64,000 bases of DNA, taken from contig NZ_AUGN01000001.1 in assembly GCF_000422685.1 (NCBI RefSeq), positions 434,001 to 498,000 on the forward strand. Direction: 5' to 3'. The position numbers were made by a program, and so were the translations under genes. Below the pieces are notes generated by a model. That model had not been told where the DNA came from. It ran no database searches and worked only from the letters and a program-made list of their open reading frames with translations. Position 1 is the stretch's first letter; each line of letters begins with the position of its first letter. Source of the stretch: Flavobacterium gelidilacus DSM 15343. Its GTDB lineage: Bacteria; Bacteroidota; Bacteroidia; Flavobacteriales; Flavobacteriaceae. Below, piece after piece: positions 1 to 8,627 of the stretch.

Positions 1-515
1 CCATATTTTTTTGACAAGCTAGTAAGAGTTTCTCCAGATGCTACTTCATGATCAATAAAATGATTTTTATCGGATATATTTAATTTTGAAATAGCTTCAC
101 GTCTACCATAATTTGGGTCTTTTGTTTCTTCAATGTTTGAAGCTTCAGCAAGCAGTTCTTTTTCTTTAGCTTCTGCAATTTTAACATTAGCTAATTCTCT
201 TTCTTCTCTTTCTTTTGTGCGTTCAAGCAAGGCTAATTTTTCTTTTTCCCTTTTTTCTTTTCTTTGCGTTATTATTTCTTGGCTTTTTATAGGCTGAGGA
301 ATGTATAATATCATTCCCTCACTAACCCCATCAATTGCCTTTTTATTTAATCTATAGATTTCCGTTGGAGAAACAAGGTATTTTTTTGAAATCATTAAAA
401 TAGTTTCTCCTAATGCAACTTTGTGAGTAACAATCTCAACATCATCATCTTCTTGACTGTAACCAATTTGAAAAGTCAACAGCAAAACTAAAAATAAAAC
501 TAATTTTCTACTCAT
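1..515 (-). CDS. LysM-domain exported protein (C-terminal part outside the window)
   Basis: This reading frame starts at the ATG at 515 and runs off the window edge with about 171 codons visible. It opens with a signal peptide (MSRKLVLFLVLLLTFQIGYSQ). A LysM module follows at about residues 28-73, with the typical VALGETILMISKKY start and a final ILYIP. A charged Lys/Glu-rich helix spans about 75-130. A second LysM begins at the edge (VASGETLTSLSKKYG). LysM modules bind peptidoglycan, so the product should act in the periplasm or at the cell wall. It lies 92 bp downstream of guaA on the same strand and no promoter box was found in the gap, so it may be cotranscribed with guaA. The catalytic or structural C-terminus cannot be seen. 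Confidence 0.85.
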   Translation of the reverse strand, partial: MSRKLVLFLVLLLTFQIGYSQEDDDVEIVTHKVALGETILMISKKYLVSPTEIYRLNKKAIDGVSEGMILYIPQPIKSQEIITQRKEKREKEKLALLERTKEREERELANVKIAEAKEKELLAEASNIEETKDPNYGRREAISKLNISDKNHFIDHEVASGETLTSLSKKY

Positions 516-607
516 AAGTGTGAAATTGCTTTTCCTTATTTGGCGATCATTTAAAATCATAATTTAAGATTTGGGTTAAACTTCAATTATTATCAAGAAT
601 AAAATAT

Positions 608-2137
608 TTATTCCCATTCGATTGTTGCTGGTGGTTTAGAACTGATGTCATACACTACTCTATTAACACCTTTAACTTTATTTATTATCTCATTAGAGAT
701 TTTCATTAAAAAATCATAAGGCAAATGAACCCAGTCGGCTGTCATACCATCAGTAGATTCAACGGCTCTAAGAGCTACTACTTTTTCATATGTACGTTCA
801 TCTCCCATTACTCCTACACTATTAACCGGTAATAAAATTGCACCAGCTTGCCATACTTTATCATACAATCCGTGTTCTTTTAATCCATTGATAAAAATTG
901 CATCTACTTCTTGAAGAATATCTACTTTTTCTTGAGTAATATCTCCTAAAATTCTAATAGCCAAACCTGGACCAGGAAATGGATGTCTTCCTAATAATTC
1001 AGCATCAATTCCTAATGTTTTACCTACTCTTCTTACTTCATCTTTAAATAACATTCGAAGTGGTTCAACAATTTTTAATTTCATAAAATCAGGCAAACCA
1101 CCTACATTATGATGCGATTTTATAGTTGCAGAAGGACCATTAACTGATATTGATTCAATAACATCTGGATAAATAGTTCCTTGAGCTAACCATTTTACAT
1201 CTGTCAATTGGTTTGCTTCATCATCAAAAACTTCAATAAAAGCATTTCCAATTGCCTTACGTTTAGTTTCTGGATCATCTACACCAGCAAGAGCTTTCAA
1301 AAAGCGTGCCGAAGCATCAACTCCCTTAACGTTTAAGCCCATACCTTTATACTGATCTAAAACGCTATCATACTCATTTTTACGCAATAAGCCATTATTA
1401 ACAAATATACAATATAAATTTTTTCCTATAGCTTTATGCAATAAAACTGCAGCAACGGTAGAATCAACTCCACCAGAAAGCCCTAAAACTACTTTATCGT
1501 CTTTGACTTTATTTTTTAATTCTTCAATCATTTCTTCCACAAAAGCGTTTGGAGTAAAATTTTGAGGAACTTCAGCAATTTTTACTAAAAAGTTCTCTAA
1601 CATTTGCTTTCCGTCGGTTGAATGATATACTTCTGGATGATATTGAATTGCGTAAGTTGTTTCTCCTTCAATTTTGTAAGCTGCATTTTCTACATCTTTT
1701 GTACTAGCAATTCTTACTCCATTTGTTGGTAAAGTTTTGATTGTGTCTGAATGACTCATCCAAACTTGACTATCATTACTTATGTTTTCTAAAAAAGGCT
1801 CATTCTCTTTTATATAAGACAAATTAGCTCTCCCGTATTCTCTTATGTTTGAAGGAGCAACTTCTCCACCAGAAAAATGAGCTAAATATTGAGCACCATA
1901 ACAAACTGCTAAAAGGGGCTTTTTACCTCTAATCTCTGACAAGTCTGGATGTGGTGCATCTTCTGCTCTAACAGAAAATGGACTACCCGATAATATAACG
2001 GCTTTAAAAGTTGACAAATCCTTTGGAGGATTGTTGTAAGGATATATTTCGCAAAATATATTAAGTTCACGAACTCGTCTAGCGATTAGCTGAGTGTATT
2101 GTGAACCAAAATCTAAAATTAGTACGTTGTGTTGCAT
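608..2137 (-). CDS. guaA: GMP synthase (glutamine-hydrolysing)
   Basis: GMP synthase converts XMP, glutamine and ATP to GMP, the last step of guanine nucleotide synthesis in the cytosol. The 509 residues match the usual family length. The N-terminal class I glutamine amidotransferase has the nucleophile Cys79 (VCYGAQ) and the His167/Glu169 pair (YHPEV). The ATP pyrophosphatase domain has the PP-loop SGGVDS at 221-226. The C-terminal dimerisation domain ends with PPATIEWE, as is typical. A TAnnTTTG box ends 4 nt before the ATG, so the transcript should have almost no leader. The LysM gene follows on the same strand. Confidence 0.97.
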   Translation of the reverse strand: MQHNVLILDFGSQYTQLIARRVRELNIFCEIYPYNNPPKDLSTFKAVILSGSPFSVRAEDAPHPDLSEIRGKKPLLAVCYGAQYLAHFSGGEVAPSNIREYGRANLSYIKENEPFLENISNDSQVWMSHSDTIKTLPTNGVRIASTKDVENAAYKIEGETTYAIQYHPEVYHSTDGKQMLENFLVKIAEVPQNFTPNAFVEEMIEELKNKVKDDKVVLGLSGGVDSTVAAVLLHKAIGKNLYCIFVNNGLLRKNEYDSVLDQYKGMGLNVKGVDASARFLKALAGVDDPETKRKAIGNAFIEVFDDEANQLTDVKWLAQGTIYPDVIESISVNGPSATIKSHHNVGGLPDFMKLKIVEPLRMLFKDEVRRVGKTLGIDAELLGRHPFPGPGLAIRILGDITQEKVDILQEVDAIFINGLKEHGLYDKVWQAGAILLPVNSVGVMGDERTYEKVVALRAVESTDGMTADWVHLPYDFLMKISNEIINKVKGVNRVVYDISSKPPATIEWE

Positions 2138-2141
2138 TTGG

Positions 2142-2149
2142 CAAAATTA
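2142..2149 (-). promoter_or_regulatory. Bacteroidetes -7 box before guaA
   Basis: The minus strand reads TAATTTTG, a match to TAnnTTTG, followed by only CCAA and then the guaA ATG. Transcription is expected to begin about 4-5 nt after the box, at or next to the start codon. No TTG was found at the usual -33 distance. Confidence 0.6.
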
Positions 2150-2194
2150 ATTCTTTATTTGGGTTTTAAAAATTACTTAACAACAAATGTTAAA

Positions 2195-3265
2195 TTAGAA
2201 CCACTTTTTCTTTTTAAAATAATAAATCATCGATAAAACGATAAGAAACATAATTCCAAGGACGAAAAAATAACTGTATTTCCAATGTAATTCTGGTAAA
2301 TTATCAAAATTCATCCCATATATTCCTGCAATAAATGTTAACGGCATAAAAACAGAAGAAATTACGGTCAGTATTTTCATAACTTCATTCATTCTATGAC
2401 TTTGTGCTGTGTAAAAAAAGTTACTAGCACTGTCTAAAGCATTCATATCATATTCAATTTGCTCAATTAACTCAAGCGTTTTTTGATGTAGTCTTCCAAA
2501 ATAAACAAAGTTTGATGGCTCAATAAAGTTTAATTCATCATCATCTTTAATTGTTTTTATTGTATAAAGTGCATCTCTCAAAGGAATTACAGAACGTTTT
2601 AGTAAATGAAAAATTTCTCTAGCCTTTTCAATATCTTGCATTATAAAAGGATCATCAGAAACTTTAGATAAGGCTAATAATTCTTCAATCTTATTTTCTT
2701 TTGCTTCAATTGTTATATAAAAATTCTCAATTATTGCATCTAATAAAAGATATAATAGAAAATCTACTTTCTTTTTTCTAACTATTCCAGTATTTGTTCT
2801 TAATCTTTCTCTAATGTGCGTAAAAAAATCACCTCTTTTTTCTTGAAATGAAACCACTAAATCTTCCTGTAATAAAAAACTAATTTGTTCAATACTTATT
2901 GATTCTTTGTCTTCATTAGGTAAAATTGATTTAACACTAAAGAATAATGTATTATCTAGTTCATCTAAACTTGTTCCTCTAGATATATTAACAATATCTG
3001 ATACGATTAAAGGATTTAATTTTAAATTTTCTGTTAAGCTTTTAATAAGTTCAACATTATTTAATCCATGAATATTTAACCAATTACTTTTTGTGTCTAC
3101 TTTAGATTTAAAGAATTCATCTGTTGAAATTTTTTGAAATTCAATTAAACTTTCATCATTATATACAAATAACTGTAATTCAGTTTCTTTATCTTTATAA
3201 ATTCCGGTATATTCAACTTGAGTTGGTTGAATTTTTCTACCTTTTTTATATTTAATTTTTCTCAA
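2195..3265 (-). CDS. corA: CorA-family magnesium/cobalt transporter
   Basis: This is an inner-membrane divalent cation channel of the CorA family, 356 residues long. Residues 1-290 are the soluble acidic and helical cytoplasmic domain. Two C-terminal membrane helices follow, with the signature YGMN at about 316-319 closing the first helix, then the periplasmic NLPELHW loop and the second helix, ending in the basic tail KKKKWF. The start codon is TTG at 3265. No in-frame ATG lies nearby, and a TATCTTTG promoter box sits 19 nt upstream, which supports this start. The gene is divergent from hutI. CorT/ZntB-like cation preference cannot be separated from sequence alone. Confidence 0.93.
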   Translation of the reverse strand: MRKIKYKKGRKIQPTQVEYTGIYKDKETELQLFVYNDESLIEFQKISTDEFFKSKVDTKSNWLNIHGLNNVELIKSLTENLKLNPLIVSDIVNISRGTSLDELDNTLFFSVKSILPNEDKESISIEQISFLLQEDLVVSFQEKRGDFFTHIRERLRTNTGIVRKKKVDFLLYLLLDAIIENFYITIEAKENKIEELLALSKVSDDPFIMQDIEKAREIFHLLKRSVIPLRDALYTIKTIKDDDELNFIEPSNFVYFGRLHQKTLELIEQIEYDMNALDSASNFFYTAQSHRMNEVMKILTVISSVFMPLTFIAGIYGMNFDNLPELHWKYSYFFVLGIMFLIVLSMIYYFKKKKWF

Positions 3266-3284
3266 AACTCTAAATTTTATACAT

Positions 3285-3292
3285 CAAAGATA
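3285..3292 (-). promoter_or_regulatory. -7 box before corA
   Basis: The minus strand reads TATCTTTG, a perfect TAnnTTTG match. It predicts a leader of about 15 nt before the TTG start of corA at 3265. No clear -33 TTG was found. Confidence 0.55.
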
Positions 3293-3339
3293 GGAGTTTT
3301 TAAAAATCGAGTTTACTTTTACAAAAATTATTACAAACA

Positions 3340-4578
3340 ATGAAAACACTACTTATTAACATTAAAGAACTGCTTCAAGTCAGAGAAAAATCAGTAAATA
3401 TGGTGTCTGGCAAAGAAATGAATGATTTACCTATCCTTAATGATGCATTTTTACTACTTGAAAATAATATTATTTCTGACTTTGGAAAGATGGTAGATTG
3501 TCCTACAAATAGCGATGCTAAAATCATTGATGTTACAGGGAAAATAGTTTTACCAACTTGGGTTGATAGCCATACACATATCGTTTATGCCGGAAATCGA
3601 GTGCAAGAGTTTGTTGATAGAATAAATGGGCTTACATATGAAGAAATTGCTAATCGTGGTGGTGGAATATTAAATTCGGCAAAAAAACTTAACGAAACAT
3701 CTGAAAACGATATTTATGAACAATCTAAACTTCGATTAGAAGAAGTTATGCAACAAGGAACTGGAGCTGTTGAAATAAAATCGGGTTATGGATTAACTGT
3801 TGAAGGAGAGTTGAAAATGCTGCGTGTTATAAAGCGGTTAAAAGAAAATTATCCTATTGAAATTAAAGCTACATTTTTAGGAGCACATGCTTTTCCTTCT
3901 GAATTTAAAGAGAATCATAAAGTTTATATTGATTTAATTATTAATGAAATGCTTCCGAAAATTGCTGAAGAGAATTTAGCAGACTATATTGATGCTTTTT
4001 TAGAAACTGGCTATTTTTCAGTTGATGAAACTGTCAAAATAATACAAGCTGGAAAAAAATATGGTTTACAAGCAAAAATTCATGTAAATCAATTTACTGC
4101 AATAGAAGGAATAAAGGCTTGTGTAGAAAACAATGCTTTATCGGTAGATCATTTAGAAGTTGTGACAGATGAAGATATTGAAGTTTTAAAAAACAGCAAA
4201 ACTATGCCTGTAGCTTTACCAAGTTGCTCTTATTTTATTACAATTCCTTATACTCCTGCACGAAAAATGATTGATGCTGGATTACCTTTAGCAATTGCAA
4301 CTGACTTTAATCCTGGTACAACTCCATCTGGAAATATGAATTTTGTTGTAGCTGCAGCTTGTATAAAAATGAAAATGACACCTGAAGAAGCTATAAATGC
4401 TGCTACTATAAATGCTGCTTATGCTATGGGAGTTTCAGAAACTCATGGTAGTATTACTAAAGGGAAAAAGGCAAATATTATTATTACAAAACCACTGACC
4501 TCTTTTTATCAATTACCTTATGAATTTACTAGTAATTTGATTGATAAAGTTATGATTGAAGGCCAATTTATTTCATAA
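3340..4578 (+). CDS. hutI: Imidazolonepropionase
   Basis: HutI hydrolyses 4-imidazolone-5-propanoate to N-formimidoyl-glutamate, the third step of histidine degradation. The 412 residues match the family length. This is an amidohydrolase TIM barrel: the metal site VDSHTHIVYAGNR has His78 and His80, the later metal ligands lie in FLGAHAFP and KIHVNQF, and the catalytic Asp lies in ATDFNPGT at about residue 320. Substrate-binding GGGI follows the typical family pattern. hutG, the next enzyme of the pathway, starts about 1 kb downstream on the same strand, separated by an opposing gene. hutH and hutU are not in this window. Confidence 0.95.
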   Translation: MKTLLINIKELLQVREKSVNMVSGKEMNDLPILNDAFLLLENNIISDFGKMVDCPTNSDAKIIDVTGKIVLPTWVDSHTHIVYAGNRVQEFVDRINGLTYEEIANRGGGILNSAKKLNETSENDIYEQSKLRLEEVMQQGTGAVEIKSGYGLTVEGELKMLRVIKRLKENYPIEIKATFLGAHAFPSEFKENHKVYIDLIINEMLPKIAEENLADYIDAFLETGYFSVDETVKIIQAGKKYGLQAKIHVNQFTAIEGIKACVENNALSVDHLEVVTDEDIEVLKNSKTMPVALPSCSYFITIPYTPARKMIDAGLPLAIATDFNPGTTPSGNMNFVVAAACIKMKMTPEEAINAATINAAYAMGVSETHGSITKGKKANIIITKPLTSFYQLPYEFTSNLIDKVMIEGQFIS

Positions 4579-4580
4579 AA

Positions 4581-4612
4581 AAAAAGCATCACAAATGTGA
4601 TGCTTTTTTTTT
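4581..4612. terminator. Bidirectional intrinsic terminator after hutI
   Basis: The stem GCATCACA / TGTGATGC is flanked by A-runs on the left and T-runs on the right. It can terminate hutI on the plus strand and the convergent coiled-coil gene on the minus strand. Confidence 0.85.
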
Positions 4613-4627
4613 AATGTTAATTTTAAA

Positions 4628-5512
4628 TTATCTCAAATCAAAAGTAGAGTTAGCAACTAAATCTCCTTTACTAAAAATATTGATGTAATATTTTCCTTTT
4701 GCAAAGTCTTTACCTGATAGTTCTTCATAAACATCTACTGTGCTGTTTTCGAATTTTACTTTTGAAATAAAGCTATATGTTAATAATTTATCATTAAAAG
4801 TAATTGATTTTTTATCTCCTAAAACATTATTAGCAGCATCGATTACCTGAACGTAATATTCTCTTTCACCAGATTTAGCCATTGCATTTTCAGCAATTGT
4901 GAAGCTAATTTTTAATTTATCTGCTCTACTTGCTTTTTCTGTTTCAATTTGTTTTCCAGAACTTCTCTCTTTTACTGCAATCGTTTTTAGATTAACAATA
5001 ACTAGTTTTTGTCCTTTTTCAACTGTTTTTGATAACTTTTCATTTTGATTAACTAAAGTATCATTGTATTTTTTTGATTCGTCCAAAACTACATTAGTAC
5101 TATCTAAATTTTTAGTTAGTAACATGTTTTCTTCTTTAAGTTTTGTGTTTTCAGCTATTAGACTGTCCATTTCTCTTTTTAAACGAATATAATCGTTTTT
5201 ATAATTAGCAACAGATTCTCCTTTTTTAACTCTAACAATTAAAGCTTCAACTTTTGCTTTTTCAGCTTCTAGTTCTTCTTTTAAAGATGTATTACTAGCA
5301 ATTTCACTATCATACATAGCTTTCATTTGCTCTAGATCGTTTAAAACTAACTCTTTCTCTGAAAGTATTTTATCATACTTACCTTCGCTTAACTCAATAT
5401 CTCTTTTTGAGTCAGAACTCATTTTAAACATATAGGCCATACTACCTAGTAATAATAAAGATAATATTAGAATTATTGCCTTTAATTTTGAATTGTTTTG
5501 ATTGCTTTCCAT
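4628..5512 (-). CDS. Membrane-anchored coiled-coil protein, function unknown
   Basis: The product has 294 residues. One membrane helix lies near the N-terminus (about 10-30, rich in Ile and Leu). A long heptad-rich coiled coil covers about 35-165. A C-terminal domain of about 125 residues looks rich in beta strands (YYVQVIDAANNVLG, KYYINIFSKGDLV). The layout suggests an inner-membrane protein with a long periplasmic or cytoplasmic stalk. No enzymatic motif is visible. It is transcribed opposite to, and between, hutI and hutG, shares a terminator with hutI, and has a TACATTTG box 25 nt upstream of the ATG. I do not recognise a characterised family, and a role in histidine use is not supported. 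Confidence 0.75.
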   Translation of the reverse strand: MESNQNNSKLKAIILILSLLLLGSMAYMFKMSSDSKRDIELSEGKYDKILSEKELVLNDLEQMKAMYDSEIASNTSLKEELEAEKAKVEALIVRVKKGESVANYKNDYIRLKREMDSLIAENTKLKEENMLLTKNLDSTNVVLDESKKYNDTLVNQNEKLSKTVEKGQKLVIVNLKTIAVKERSSGKQIETEKASRADKLKISFTIAENAMAKSGEREYYVQVIDAANNVLGDKKSITFNDKLLTYSFISKVKFENSTVDVYEELSGKDFAKGKYYINIFSKGDLVANSTFDLR

Positions 5513-5537
5513 TTTTAATATTTAGTTTTTTAAAGTA

Positions 5538-5545
5538 CAAATGTA
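5538..5545 (-). promoter_or_regulatory. -7 box before the coiled-coil gene
   Basis: The minus strand reads TACATTTG, a perfect TAnnTTTG match 25 nt before the ATG at 5512. No -33 TTG was seen. Confidence 0.5.
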
Positions 5546-5585
5546 CATTCTTTAGATTTAATAACGAAAATATATAAGATTATAG

Positions 5586-5593
5586 TATTTTTG
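5586..5593 (+). promoter_or_regulatory. -7 box before hutG
   Basis: The plus strand reads TATTTTTG, matching TAnnTTTG, 20 nt before the hutG ATG at 5614. It suggests that hutG has its own promoter and is not read through from hutI, which is followed by a terminator. Confidence 0.5.
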
Positions 5594-5613
5594 AATTCTA
5601 TTTTTTTTTATTT

Positions 5614-6645
5614 ATGGATAATTTAATACCCTTTAGTATTTCTAATTTAGCTGAAATTACAAACCATAGAAGTGGTGAAGTAAAATTTGGCGAAAGAATT
5701 ATAACAATACCTAAAGATACTTCTTTTTTAGAATTTATTTCAAAATCTGACGCGCTTTTTGTTTTATTTGGCATTCCAGAAGACATCGGCGTGAAAGCTA
5801 ATTTTGGAAGAGTTGGGACTGCTTCGGCTTATTCAAGTGCTATAAAAAGCCTTGTTAACATTCAGCATAATAAATTTTGCAAGGGAAATAAACTAATTTT
5901 ATTAGGGCATTTAGATGTAGAAAATGAAATGAAGATAGCAGCATCTTTAAATCCAAATGACAAAGAAGAAAGAAAAGAACTTTTTAAATTAGTCGAACAA
6001 ATAGATAAAGAAGTTTCTCATATAGTAAGTGTTATTGTAAAACATGGAAAAATTCCGATAATTATTGGCGGTGGACATAACAACGCTTATGGAAATATAA
6101 AAGGATTAGCATTAGGAAAAGGAAAAATGGTTAATGCCATTAATTTTGATGCACATACTGATTTTAGAATTATGGAAGGAAGACATTCTGGAAATGGTTT
6201 TACTTACGCTTTTGAAGAACAATTTTTAAAAAAATATTTCGTTTTTGGACTTCATGAAGGGTTTGTTTCTAAAAGTGTTTTTAATACTATAAAATCAATT
6301 CCTGATTCAATTAATTACAATACCTATGAAGAAATTGATGTTAGAAAAGAAAAAAATTTCGATACTGAATTAGATATTGCATTAGACTTTGTGAAAAATG
6401 ACCCTTTTGGAATTGAATTAGACTTAGATGCCATACCAGGTGTATATTCAAGTGCTATGACTAATTCTGGATTCGGTGTTGATAAAGCCCGTCAATTTGT
6501 ACATCATTTCGGAAAAAACAAAAATGCTTCTTATTTGCACATTTGTGAAGGTGCACCAGATTTGGATCAAACCAATAACAACCATTTAACAGGTAAATTA
6601 ATAGCTTATTTGATTACAGATTTTATGAAAAGTAAAATGTTGTAG
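5614..6645 (+). CDS. hutG: Formimidoylglutamase (arginase/ureohydrolase family)
   Basis: The product has 343 residues of the Mn-dependent ureohydrolase fold. Metal ligands are visible as His155 (GGGHN), Asp179, His181 and Asp183 (FDAHTD), and Asp270 and Asp272 (ELDLDAIPG). HutG-type enzymes cleave N-formimidoyl-glutamate to glutamate and formamide, the step after hutI, which fits the position of this gene. The first site reads GGGHNN where many family members have GGGHD/E; the ligand His itself is kept. Agmatinase or arginase activity cannot be excluded from the fold, but the hut context makes formimidoylglutamase the best call. Confidence 0.85.
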   Translation: MDNLIPFSISNLAEITNHRSGEVKFGERIITIPKDTSFLEFISKSDALFVLFGIPEDIGVKANFGRVGTASAYSSAIKSLVNIQHNKFCKGNKLILLGHLDVENEMKIAASLNPNDKEERKELFKLVEQIDKEVSHIVSVIVKHGKIPIIIGGGHNNAYGNIKGLALGKGKMVNAINFDAHTDFRIMEGRHSGNGFTYAFEEQFLKKYFVFGLHEGFVSKSVFNTIKSIPDSINYNTYEEIDVRKEKNFDTELDIALDFVKNDPFGIELDLDAIPGVYSSAMTNSGFGVDKARQFVHHFGKNKNASYLHICEGAPDLDQTNNNHLTGKLIAYLITDFMKSKML

Positions 6646-6723
6646 TATGATTTTCAGTTAAATGAATCTTAAATTATGTCTAATTTTTAAACTTGCACTT
6701 GATTTTTGTAAATGTTATTGACA

Positions 6724-6757
6724 TTGAAAAATCTTATTTTAATAATGATTACCTTTG
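6724..6757 (+). promoter_or_regulatory. Promoter of the DEAD-box helicase gene
   Basis: TTG at 6724-6726 is followed, after 23 nt, by TACCTTTG at 6750-6757. Transcription should start near 6762, about 10 nt before the ATG at 6772. This places the promoter inside the longer frame that opens at 6712 and argues against that longer start. Confidence 0.6.
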
Positions 6758-6771
6758 TAAAAAAATTACAA

Positions 6772-8025
6772 ATGACTTTTAAAGAATTAAATTTAATTCC
6801 CAACATACAACAAGCGGTTGAAGAAATTGGTTATGAAAAACCAACTCCAATACAAGAACAAGCAATTCCAGCAGTTTTAGAAGGTTTAGACTTAGTAGCT
6901 TGTGCACAAACTGGTACAGGAAAAACAGGTGCTTTTGCCATACCAATCATCAATTTAATACATAGAATTGTTGGTTCATCCAACAAGAAATCAAAACATA
7001 TTAGAACACTTGTGGTTACTCCTACTCGTGAATTAGCTATTCAAATTCAAGAGAATTTTGATTCTTATGGTAAATACACCAATATAAAATCAATGGTTAT
7101 TTTTGGTGGTGTTAGTCAAGTTTCACAAGTTGATCAATTAAGAAAAGGAGTTGATGTATTAATTGCTACACCAGGAAGACTTTTAGACTTAAACAAACAA
7201 GGCTATATTGATTTAGATTATTTGCATCATTTGGTTTTAGATGAAGCTGATCAAATGCTAGACATGGGTTTTATTAATGATGTAAAGAAAATTGTTAAAC
7301 TAACTCCAGATAATCGTCAAACCTTATTGTTTTCTGCTACTATGCCAGTTGCAATTAGAGAATTGGCTGATAAATTTTTAACAAATCCAAAATACATTTC
7401 TGTTGATCCAATTTCTAGTACAGCTGAAAAAGTAGATCAAAAAGTATATTTTGTTGACAAAGGTGATAAACGCAAATTATTATATCATTTAATTAAAAAT
7501 GATGATTTAAAAAATATTTTAGTTTTTACAAGAACGAAACATGGAGCAGATAATGTTGTAAAAGCACTAGAAAAAGATGGTGTTAAAGCAGCAGCAATTC
7601 ATGGAAACAAATCACAAAATGCTAGACAAAGAGCTTTAAAAGATTTTAAAGATCAAAAAATTTCTGTTTTAGTAGCTACTGATATTGCTGCAAGAGGAAT
7701 TGATATCGATGACTTGCCTTTTGTAATAAATTTTGACATTCCAAATATATCAGAAACTTATGTTCACCGCATTGGTAGAACTGGTAGAGCAGGAAAAAGT
7801 GGATTAGCAATTTCATTCTGTGATAAAGAAGAAAAATCATATTTAAAAGATATTGAAAAATTAATTCGAATAAAAATTAAGGTAGTTGAAGATCATCCTT
7901 ATGTCTTAGATGTAAACGCTGTTTCTGAAAACTCGGATAAGAAACCTGATTTAAGAAATAAGAAAAAAGATACTAATTCTAGAAAATCTGAGACTTCAAA
8001 GAAGAATAAGAAACGTTGGTATTAA
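6772..8025 (+). CDS. DEAD-box ATP-dependent RNA helicase (RhlE-like)
   Basis: This helicase unwinds RNA duplexes during ribosome assembly or mRNA decay in the cytosol. From the ATG at 6772 it has 417 residues. Motifs in order are the Q motif (PTPIQEQAIP), Walker A (AQTGTGKTGA), PTRELA, TPGR, DEAD (VLDEADQML), SAT, and motif VI (HRIGRTGRAG). A short basic tail rich in Lys, Asp and Ser ends the protein. An in-frame ATG at 6712 would add 20 residues, but the predicted promoter overlaps that region and the family normally begins MTFKELNL, so 6772 is preferred. The tail and core look most like the RhlE group, though CsdA or DbpA cannot be excluded. Confidence 0.92.
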   Translation: MTFKELNLIPNIQQAVEEIGYEKPTPIQEQAIPAVLEGLDLVACAQTGTGKTGAFAIPIINLIHRIVGSSNKKSKHIRTLVVTPTRELAIQIQENFDSYGKYTNIKSMVIFGGVSQVSQVDQLRKGVDVLIATPGRLLDLNKQGYIDLDYLHHLVLDEADQMLDMGFINDVKKIVKLTPDNRQTLLFSATMPVAIRELADKFLTNPKYISVDPISSTAEKVDQKVYFVDKGDKRKLLYHLIKNDDLKNILVFTRTKHGADNVVKALEKDGVKAAAIHGNKSQNARQRALKDFKDQKISVLVATDIAARGIDIDDLPFVINFDIPNISETYVHRIGRTGRAGKSGLAISFCDKEEKSYLKDIEKLIRIKIKVVEDHPYVLDVNAVSENSDKKPDLRNKKKDTNSRKSETSKKNKKRWY

Positions 8026-8030
8026 TTAAT

Positions 8031-8063
8031 AAAAAAAGAAGCTTAATATAGCTTCTTTTTTTT
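8031..8063. terminator. Bidirectional intrinsic terminator
   Basis: A 13-bp stem AAAAAAAGAAGCT / AGCTTCTTTTTTT with a 6-nt loop lies between the helicase gene and the convergent lipoprotein gene. A- and T-runs on both sides let it act in both directions. Confidence 0.85.
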
Positions 8064-8066
8064 ATG

Positions 8067-8627
8067 TTATTTTGCAACAGTTTTACTTCTAATTTCTTTA
8101 AAAGAATAGGTCATCTTATCTAATTTTTCTTTAAACTTTTCTTTATTATCGAATAAAGTCCATGTCATAATTTGGTAGTAAGCCTTTTCTGATTTAACGA
8201 ATGCTAATTGGTAGTAAACTTTATATTCATCCACTTTTCCTTCAAATTCAATAATCTTAGATTGTAATCCGTTTATTAAAGTATCTTGCTCTTTTGAAAT
8301 TCTTTTTATGTCTGGTTCCGATTCAAATCCGTCAACTATTAATTTTGAGTATCCATTTAAATCAGGTTTATAAAGCTCACCTAAATCATTATCAGAAATA
8401 ATGTCTTCAAATTCTTCTGCTTTTTCATCAATAACTACGATATATATTTCGTTAAAAATATCTTGATATTGCAAAGAAGCATCATCATTCAGTTCATTAG
8501 TCTTAGACATATTTGAATAAATATCCAATGAATATTGATTTTTAATAGTTATAGTTTCAATCTGTGAATCATCTTTACAAGATTGAAACAATACAAATAA
8601 TCCTAAAAGCATGGTGAATTTTCTCAT
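8067..8627 (-). CDS. Lipoprotein of unknown function, partner of the hybrid sensor kinase
   Basis: The product has 186 residues and a short lipoprotein signal peptide with lipobox FQSC (Cys17). The mature part is acidic and of mixed alpha/beta character. Its end (AYYQIMTWTLFDNKEKFKE) resembles the last strand-helix of PsbP/DcrB-like folds, but this is only an impression. Its ATG overlaps the stop of the upstream TPR hybrid kinase by 4 nt, indicating translational coupling. A sensory or accessory role at the cell envelope for that kinase is an inference. It ends at a bidirectional terminator, so the operon ends here. Confidence 0.7.
   Translation of the reverse strand: MRKFTMLLGLFVLFQSCKDDSQIETITIKNQYSLDIYSNMSKTNELNDDASLQYQDIFNEIYIVVIDEKAEEFEDIISDNDLGELYKPDLNGYSKLIVDGFESEPDIKRISKEQDTLINGLQSKIIEFEGKVDEYKVYYQLAFVKSEKAYYQIMTWTLFDNKEKFKEKLDKMTYSFKEIRSKTVAK

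Noticed and set aside
6712..6771. N-terminal extension of the DEAD-box helicase
   Set aside because: The 20 extra residues do not resemble the family and overlap the predicted promoter (6724-6757).
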